The position numbers and the translations under genes were made by a program. A stretch of DNA of 64,000 nt, from the NCBI RefSeq assembly GCF_014839805.1, contig NC_051118.1, positions 2,542,001 to 2,606,000 on the forward strand. Reading direction: 5' to 3'. The notes under the pieces are model-generated. The model ran no database searches and was not told the origin of the DNA. It saw only the letters and a list, made by a program, of their open reading frames with translations. Origin of the DNA: Manduca sexta. Lineage: Eukaryota > Arthropoda > Insecta > Lepidoptera > Sphingidae. Positions 1 through 9,800 of this stretch are shown here, one piece after another. Each line of letters begins with the position of its first letter. Position 1 is the first letter of the stretch.

Positions 1-830
1 CGCAACGTTATGACCGGTGGTTTTAGGTGACGGCACATTTTAATATTACTGTCATTTGTCAGCTTCCCTTTCCACCAAATTTCAAAGCTTTGTAACTTAT
101 TTATTATTGCGTGGATTTAAAAAATTGTTTTTCCGATAGATTTTGTATATTTTTAATAAATGTATTTTTAAATAATTGTCAACTACTCTATTGTGTCGAT
201 TGGCGTGAGATGGTCATCTCTCGTCATTCGATACTCTATGCAGAGGCCACACTACTTACCATCAGGTTCAATGGAGTAGCTTTATAAAAAAAATAATTAA
301 ACAAAACTATTTATATTATTATTTAGTATTAAAATTATCAAGTTGATTACTATTTGCCGTGGTTGTTTAAATGTTAAAAATTGCTGACCAAAGAGTCATT
401 TATATTACCACCTTTGCGTAAGTAAAACTTACGAATATAATACCCGTTTACAAAAATGCTTCGGAACTAATGTCACTATTATTTACTGGTGGTAGATTCC
501 ATATGAGAGAGTCGGCCTGGGTAGGTACCACCGCAATGTCTATTTATGCCGCCAAGCAGCAGTGTATAGTCACTTTTGTGTTCCGGTTTGAAGGACATTG
601 AAGCTAGTGTAACTACTGGACATAATAAGACTTAACACCTCACGTCTCAGGATGGTGAGCGCAGTGGAATACCTAACAATACTTTGTAATTCAAGGTGTT
701 GGATGGTGTTTCTACTGTTTATTGGCGGTCGTATTGCTCACCATCAGGCGAACGGCAAGCTTGTCTCGTCATTCAAAGCAATAAAAATATATATTACATT
801 TTATTCAAATGGATTGTTAGAGTCGCACAG
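1..830 (+). other. Upstream Vps35 intron with a SINE-like repeat
   Basis: The sequence ends at the AG acceptor before the 831 exon. A fragment of SINE-like family D (TCATCTCTCGTCATTCG, about 195-290) and a family C copy (490-795) lie here. Bases 62-125 resemble the tail of the repeat at 21990-22260. No exon was recognised. Confidence 0.6.
490..795 (+). mobile_element. SINE-like family C copy
   Basis: Contains GTAACTACTGGACATAATAAGACTTAACA, CTCAGGATGGTGAGCGCAG and the tail CACCATCAGGCGAACGGCAAGC then a CATTCAAAGCAATAAAA end. The same unit is at 23338-23527 (+) and, reversed, at 17322-17525, 42905-43205 and 60375-60680. No coding capacity. Confidence 0.75.
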
Positions 831-3800
831 ACATGCCGCCAGAGGACATGTTGAGCCTCCAACTGGCACTCCTCAAGCTGGCCCAGAGGTGCCATCCGGA
901 TAAATTGAACTACGTAGACCGCGTGCTGGCGCACACAGACAAGATCTGCGTCGACATCCACCAGGCTAGGTACTGTCCGAACATCTTTAAAAAAGTGTAT
1001 GTATGTGGCATTTTCTATATTTATAATTTATAAGTCAATACGTCAGTTTCTAGGGACTGATACTGGTTACGCAATTGGTTTGTCTATTGTCTTAAAACAG
1101 TCTATGGATTTGCAAAAACTTGCACATTAATAGTCTATACCGTAGACTAATATTAAAACTCTATAGATACTGGTCTATAGACCGTCTATAGATACTTGTC
1201 GTATAGACGATTATCTATAGACAGTATAGATATTTGTCGTATAGACAATTGTCTTTAGACCGTCTATAGATACTTGTAGTATAGACGATTATCTATAGAC
1301 CGTCTATAGATACCTATCGTATAGACAGTCTATAGAAGATTGTCTAAAAACCGTCTATAGATACTTGTATAGAAAGTCTATAGAGTATAGAAATTGGCCT
1401 ATTTGCCTGTTACAGTACCGTACGTATCCTGCCGTTGTTTATAAATGGTCTCTCCACAATAGTCTGAAAAAATAAATAAATATAGAACTGTTTAAGACAA
1501 TTTTTCTAAATTATTCCTTATCGTAGCATGATTGTAAATATTTAGTTTAATAAAGTCCGTTTCCAGAGAGCGTTAAAAATACACTATAATATTTGATGTT
1601 AATAAACAATGCCAGCAGCTATCTTCATATCAATTGCGAAGATGGACCGAACAGATTTTTTTTTGACGTGGTTACATATTTCGATAGATTTATCCCAAGA
1701 TCGGTCTGAAGATAGTTATTGAGATCGTTTATTGATTTTATGCTTGAATAGTATAATAAAGATGAAGCTTAATTTGTTCTCTCGAAACAGATGTAATTAT
1801 TATCTTAAGCTTCTATCAAACTATCCTTTTATTTTAATTTTGTATGATTAATTGTAGTTCCTAGGGACTGACTTTTTACCTTGAGTCAGTACTTAGGGGT
1901 ATTTAAAGGTCAGATGGGTTGTTAGAGGGTCTAAAATTATGCAAAATATTGAAACTACATATTAATCTATCTGATTTTACGACTATATGTAGTTTACAGT
2001 CAGGTTGAACTACAAACTTTCCAAGTTTCAAATTAATTTATGTATGTCAATCAACACAGTATTATTTTATATTAGCTTTTGCTCGCGGCTTCGCCCGCAT
2101 GAAGGTTTTCAGGTATATAAGTCCCGCTATATATTTCCCGTGATAGATAGTAGCTTATGTCCTTCCCAGGGTCTCGAACTATCTCCATACCGAATTTCAT
2201 CTAAATCCGTTGGGTAGTTTTTGAGTTTATCGCGTTCAGTCAGGCAGACAGATGTGGTCGGGGTCTTTAATTGATAATAAACTTTTTTTATTTTTTTTTT
2301 AAGACGAACAATCCCGTCATATATAATTGTTGCATAACTTTAACCGTTTACGCAGAGCACGAAACTCGCTCTCAAAAGTAATTAATTTTCCGCGTTTTTG
2401 CAACAATTTTCATTACTGCTGTGCTCCTTCCACCTATAGCCTTCCTCGATAAATAAGCTATCCAACACAAAAATATTTGCCAATTCGAAACAGTATTTCC
2501 TGAGATTAGCGCGTTCAAACAAACTCGTCAGCTTTATTTAAAAATATATCTTTTATATACCTAAGTACTGACATGCATGCGCTGGTAAAGTATTGCTTAT
2601 TTCAGTGAAGTTCTAACAATCGATAGTCATTTTAACTGATTTCGATATTTTAATGACATTTTAAGATGTGAAGTCTACCAATCCGCACTAGGCCAGCGTG
2701 GTGGACTAAGGCCTAATCCCTTTCAGTAGTAGAGGAGGCCCGTGCCTAACACTAGGACAGTATATAATACAGGGCTGTATAATAATACTCAATTTTATAG
2801 ATAATGTGAATTTTGAATTTTTTCATCTACTGTTGTTGCTACCTGTAATACTTTCTACTTATTGTTAGAACTTGACTGATGATTTATATTATCGGAACTG
2901 TAACGTAGTTTTTGTTATTATAGAGTTTGGGGCTGGTGTTGGTTAAAATAATGCTTATGGTGTTGTGTCATGGCCGATGATATTGTTCTAGATATATCAA
3001 GCAATAAAATTAACCCCTTTTTAGTAAAGTATTTTATTGTATTTTAGGAAATGTGGTATCAAGGAATTAAAATTATTTACAAGAATGTGGGGGAAAACTT
3101 TTATTAAAATTAAACTTTTTTTGGATATTATCGCAGGCTGCAAAGTCTTCGAAACGTCGGGAGTAAATTTAAATATAAAAGCCGCGATAAAATCGGAAAA
3201 ATAGTTTAATTTTAATATCTAACATTCGCGTAAACATATGAAAACTTTTTAAGACAGTTTTTAACCGACTTCCAAAAAAGGAGGAGGTTTTGTTGAATGT
3301 AGTCTCGAGTGATGAGCTAGGTGCAGTGCTGTCCAGTGTAGTGCAGTGCTTTTAGTTGTGGATGCTGTTGCTTTAACGCAGTCGTTGTGGACACATCCCT
3401 CAATGGGAACCACGCTCGTCATTCAGATCAGAAATTTTGATTTGATTTGAAACTCTATTTGCATGATTTGATCAGTCTAGTCTATTTTTGTAAGAGCATT
3501 ATCTCGATAAATTAGTGGCGCTCATGATATAATAACTCGAGTCTAAGTGTAAACCTAGATGTGAATAAATAATATTAGTCAAAAGGGTGAAATTATTTGT
3601 TGTTCAAGTGAATAAATAGGTTATAACTTTGAGATTTTGGTCGCCATTTTAGTTCAGATTTTGAACAAATAGTTTATATGGACGTTCGTGTCTATAAAAT
3701 ATCCTCATGATACTAACCAAAAATTGTACATAACCTAATTCTCTCTCAACAGCGGTAAACAAACTCTTGAGCACAACACGCCGGTATTCAAGGAACTGAT

Positions 3801-6800
3801 GAAGATCCTCAAGTTACCAGCTGACCATTACAAGAACATCCTCACACTGATCAAGTTACAGAACTACGCGCCCCTCATCAGACACCTGAACTACCCTGGC
3901 AGGATAATGATTGCGGTACACCTGGTCAACGATGTTCTGGAGAGTGATACGATGATCTCAACTCCTGAGGATGTGAGTTGTGTTTTGAATATGCGTACTG
4001 TAGTCTAGTTATCAGAATTCGGTTTTTATGTTCGATATCTCCCACTTAAGTTGTTGTATCACCCAAATAGCAAATTTATGGTAGAGCATTTAAAGATTAA
4101 TCCCCTTGTTTATAGACGTTATTTATCTAAGGACGGAGCATTGCTGTGATAACAAGTCTGTTTCTCCGCTTCGTTTATGTCACAGCTTGCTGTTTGTTCA
4201 GCTTTCTTTATCTGACAGCCAACTAGATTAAAGTTGTATCTAAATATTAGCCAATCACAACGGCCCTGTGTTTACGCACTGCGAAGGGTGCTATGTCGTC
4301 AGCACTGAGAAACATACTTGTTATCACAGCAATGCTCCTTCCTTAGATAAATAACTTCTATGAATAAGGTACTTCAGACTATTAGGAGCGGTTCATCTAT
4401 ATTATGTTGGTTGTAGGTGGAATCAGTGTTAGCGATGCTGGATGTCTTGGTGAAGGATCAATCAGACCAGCCCACATCGGAGCCCGACGTTGAAGACTTC
4501 ACCGAGGAGCAGGGATTGCTCGCCAGGTATACCTAGCTGGCCAGTGGCTAGATAAGTGTTTTTTAGAAATCTCCCAATATTTGAGCGAAATCAATTGATT
4601 TGATTACAAATTATCATTTCATAACAGTTATCAACATACATGTCTATTTAAATAAGTTATAGTTTACTACCATTTGCTTGCCGCTTCGACCGCGTGATGG
4701 AGTTTTTTGGGATAAAAATCCCGCTATATTTTTTTTTTACGAGATAGAAAGTAGCATATAACCTTCCTATGGTCTTAAACTATCTCCATACCAAATTTCA
4801 TAAAAATCCGTGCAGTAGATTTTGAGAAATTTAGTTTTATAATATTATGTATAGATAAAAAAAACTTACGCGAGCAAAACTTACGCGAGAAAAACTTACG
4901 CGAGAAAAACTTACGCGAGTAAAACTTACGCACATAACACTCGGCTCATAGTTACTAACACTGTCCCGTGGGCAGGCTGATCCACCACCTGCGCTCGGAG
5001 TCGGCGGACCAGCAGTACCTGATCCTCAGCGCGGCTCGCAAGGCGCTGCAGGGCGGCGGCGCGGCGCGGATACAGCACACCTTCCCGCCCATACTCTTCC
5101 ACGCCTACCGCCTCGCCTTCATGTACAAGGACCTCAAGGAACAGGTATCACCCGATAAATATTCAAGCTTATAATAGCGTAGAGGAAAATCTTGGGCCCC
5201 GGTCAAAATAATGGAGCACAAAAAGTTTTTAAGGTTTCTGCGAAGAGCATTGTGAGCTCCCAGACTCCTTTGGTTTGGGAATAAATGGAAGATCTAGGAG
5301 TAAATATAGACTATTGACTCGACGAATTCGTTTCTAGAATTTCAGGGACGTAAATACAAAGAAAAAAGTAGCAAAAAATCAAGATACTGATACATAAGTG
5401 ACATAATATAAATTCTAAAATGTTATTGTTATTTTTATATGATTTATTGAAAATACTATGACGTTATCTTTTGACAGGACGAGATGTGGGAGAAGAAATG
5501 CCAGAAGATTTTCCAGTTCTGCCACCAAACCATCAGCATGCTAGTGAAGGCTGAACTAGCCGAGTTGCCGCTCAGGTTGGTATCATTATGTCATAGAAGT
5601 TACAACGAAAAAACCTGAGGGTCTACTTCGAAAAACGTACGTCGAAATGTCGCTCCGAAACGAAGAAACGACGAAATTCGAAACTTTACTACCAAATTAC
5701 TTCGGATCCGTCACCGTTCTGTAGCTTACCTTAGAGGTAGGATCAATGCCCCGTATTTTTTTTTTTTGTGGAAAGCAGTCAAACTTTATCCTCGCAGATG
5801 GTTTTAAAAAGTGATGGCGAAACCCTTATAGCGGCAAATAATAAGACGCTCAACTATTTGCTGTGTTTTTAATTTTAACGCGCGCGGCCTTCCGGCTTGA
5901 AGAACGAGTACCGACTGGTGCGGCGAGGAAAACCGAACACGCACGAGTCACGTTCGGGTATCTCCGGCGCAGCCGAGCGACGACGGTCGAAGTCCTTGCG
6001 GCGCGCTCATCAGGCGCTACACCCTAAAAGTTGTGTCAAATTCTATCCCCCTTATTCATAAATGTTTTTTATCTAAGGACGAAGTAAAGCTGTGATAACA
6101 AGCTTGTTTCTCAGTGCCCAACTGCACTAAGAAACAGACATAGGGCCGTTGTGATTGGCTATTATTGTTGTATCTCAATATTAGCCAATCACAACGGCCC
6201 TATGTCTACGCACTGAGAAGACTGCCATGACGTCAGCACTGAGAAACAGACTTGTTATCATAGCTTTACTCGGTCGGTAGATAAAAAACGTCTATGAATA
6301 AGGGGGTATATCTGAAATATTGCGATGAACGGATCGGATCCGTAACATTTCGCAGTAACAAAACAAAACTATTAGCAATGTAATTCGCTATAAACTGATG
6401 GTTTTGGATTCGATTCAAGGGTTCTTCAGCTTATAATATTTGTTTGAGATTTGCACTTCAAAAAAACGCGTGAGTTCTTTATAACTTATACCACAATTGT
6501 CATATGTCATCCGAAACTACGGATTTCGTGTTTCGAAGTAGACCCTCTGATTCGTTAGACCTTGAGAAGTATAGAGGTGTATGCTGCCCAGTATTAAAGT
6601 CGACTGCCTTGGTGACGTAGTTGTGTTGCGGTACGACTGCAGTGTTGAGCTCTCTGGTTCGACTCCAGGGTCAGGCAAAGATCAGGGTTTTATACTCAAT
6701 ATCAAAATGGAGGGTGGGTGAAGTCCACCGAACCGCACTAGGCCAGCGTGGTGCACTAAGGCCTAATCTCTCTCAGTAGTAGAGGAGGCCCAACAGTGGG

Positions 6801-9800
6801 ACAATCTAATACAGGGCTGATATTATTTTTTGCGAATTAGTTTGCTCTTCACAAACTAATTCGCTCCTTATTATGGGGTAATTATTGTCTCTATCGGGTT
6901 TTGAAATTTATTTATCTCCAGGCTATATCTGCAAGGTGCCTTAGCGATAAGCGAGATCGGCTTCGCGAACCACGAGACGATAGCTTACGAGTACCTGTCG
7001 CAAGCGTTCTCGCTTTACGAAGACGAGATATCAGACAGCAAGGCGCAGCTGGCGGCCATCACACTCATCATAGCCACCTTCGAACAGATCAACTGCTTCG
7101 GTGAGTGAAGGAAGGTTTTTTTAGAATAGCTCTATGGGTGAAATGTCATGTTATTTATTATCAAGTTTACAGTAATCTATACTTCTATACTATTATATAA
7201 AGCTGAAGAGTTTGTTTGTTTGAACGCGCTAATCTCAGGAACTACCGGTCCAAATTGAAAAATTCTTTTTGCGTTGGATAGCCCTTTGTTCGTGGAGTGC
7301 TATAGGCTATATATCATCACGCTATACCCAATAGGAGCGGAGCAGTAATGGCTAATCTCAGGAACTACCAGGCCAAACTGAAAAATTCTTTTTGCGTTAG
7401 ATAGACCTTTGTTCGTGGAGTGCTTTAGGCTATATATCATCACGCTATACCCAATAGGAGCGGAGCAGTAATGGCTAATCTCAAGAACTACCGATTCGAA
7501 CAGAAAAAATCTTTTTTGTGTTGAATAGCCCTTTGTTTGTGGAGTGCTCTAAGTTATATATCATCACGCTATGACCAATAGGAGCGGAGTAGTAATGAAA
7601 CATGTTGCAAAAACGGGGACATTTTATTAGTTTTGAGAGCTTCCGTTGCGTGCGCTGCGTAAACGTTATGCAACAATGACGTATGACGGGATTGTTCCTC
7701 TTAAAAAGTTCTAAAAAATATATTATAAAACAAAGGCCCCCACTGCATCTGTCTGCCTGAACGTGTTAAACTCAAAAAATACCCAACGTATTAAGATGAA
7801 ATTTGGTATGGAGACAATTTGAGACCCTGGGAAGAACATAGGCTCCCGGGAAACTAGTACTTTTATAACGGAAAACTTTAGCCTGAAAAACTTTATAACG
7901 CGGGCGGAGCCGCGGGCAAAAGCTAGTACTATATAAAGAAATATATTATCTAATTTAATAAACAAAAGCATATAGATCCAAACTAATATTACAGTTCCGT
8001 AAATTTTCCACATCAGCCTACCCCGTCTCCATTACAATAGATTAACTTATTCATGGTTAAGATAATTTTATTATTTTCTTTAGAATGTTTCGTCTTATAA
8101 TTTATATTACTTCACATAAAAAATATATATATATCAAATCAATCTGACTGATTAAAAAGCGGCGATAGCCTAGTTGGTTGTGGAACGGACTGCCGAGATG
8201 AATGTCCGCAGGTTCAAATCCCATGGGCACACACCTCTGACTTTTATAAAAAACTAGCTTTTGCCCGCGGCTCCGCCCGCGTTATAAAGTTTTTGGGGCT
8301 AAAGTTTTCCGTTACAAAGGTCACACTACATATTTTCCCGGGAGCCTATGTTCTTCCCAGGGTCACAAACTGTCTCCATACCAAATTTCATCTTAATACG
8401 TTGGCTAGTTTTTTAGTTTAACACGTTCAGCTAGACAGATGCAGCGGGGGACTTTGTTTTTTAAAATATTTTTGTAGAACTTTTTAAGAGGAACAATCCC
8501 GTCATACATCATTGTTGCATAACTTTAACCGTTTACGCAGCACACACAACGGAAGCTCTCAAAACTAATAATTTTCCCCGTTTTTGCAACATGTTTCATT
8601 ACTGCTCTGCTCCTATTGGTCATAGCGTGATGATATATAGCCTATAGCACTCTAGGAACAAAGGGCTATCCAACACAAAAAGATTTTTTCAGTTCAAACC
8701 GGTAGTTCCTGAGATTAGCCATTACTGCTCCGCTCCTATTGGTCATAGCGTGATGATATATAGCTTATAGCGGTCCACAAATAAAGGGCTATCCAACACA
8801 AAACGAATTTTTCAGTTGAAACCGGTAGTTCCTGAGATTAGCCATTACTGCTCCGCTCCTATTGGTCATAGCGTGATGATATACAGCCTATAGCACCCCA
8901 CAAATAAAGGGCTATCCAACACAAAACGATTTTTTCAGTTCAAACTGGTAGTTCCTGAGATTAGCCATTACTGCTCCGCTCCTATTGGTCATAGCGTGAT
9001 GATATATAACTTAGAGCACTCCACAAACAAAGGGCTATTCAACACAAAAAGATTTTTTCAGTTCGAATCGGTAGTTCCTGAGATTAGCCATTATTGATCC
9101 GCTCCTATTGGGTGTAGCGTGATGATATATAGCCTATAGCACTCCACGAACAAAGGGCTATCCAACGCAAAAATATTTTTTCAGTTTGGACCGGTAGTTC
9201 CTGAGATTAGCCATTACTGCTCCGCTCCTATTGGGTATAGCGTGATGATATATAGCCTATAGCACTCCACGAACAAAGGGCTATCCAACGCAAAAAGAAT
9301 TTTTCAGTTCGGACCGGTAGTTCCTGAGATTAGCTATTACTGCTCCGCTCCTATTGGGTATAGCGTGATTATATATAGCCTATAGCACTCCACGAACAAA
9401 GGGCTATCCAACGCAAAAAGAATTTTTCAGTTTGGACCGGTAGTTCCTGAGATTAGCGCGTTCAAACAAACAAACAAACAAACTCTTCAGCTTTATATAA
9501 TAGTATAGATTTAGTTACCAGCGCTTTGTTTATTTATAAATTACAAAAATAAATGTGTATTATAATGGAATTAACTACATGTGATCAGTTTAATGTCTAC
9601 CTTTACGTAAGTATATTATTAGTCGGTGATTTCACATATTAGTATTTAGATGGTAAAATATTGAAAGTAGATCTGAAAGTTTTTGATTTTAAACACAAAA
9701 TGTTTGTAAGAAGAAAATAAATATGACATTATACTGAATTAAAAGTAGCACCACGATACAATCAAAAGTTAACGAATAACCTTTCTTGATTATAATTTAA

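Noticed and set aside
833..1033. ATG at 833 as a start of a short gene
   Set aside because: The ATG is an internal Met of a Vps35 exon with a consensus acceptor directly before it and a donor at 970.
1098..1402. CRISPR array
   Set aside because: The spacers are themselves repeated, the genome is eukaryotic and there are no cas genes; it is a palindromic minisatellite.
8159..8253. tRNA gene at the GATAGCCTAGTTGG head
   Set aside because: Same reasoning: it is the Pol III promoter head of SINE-A, here truncated by another element.
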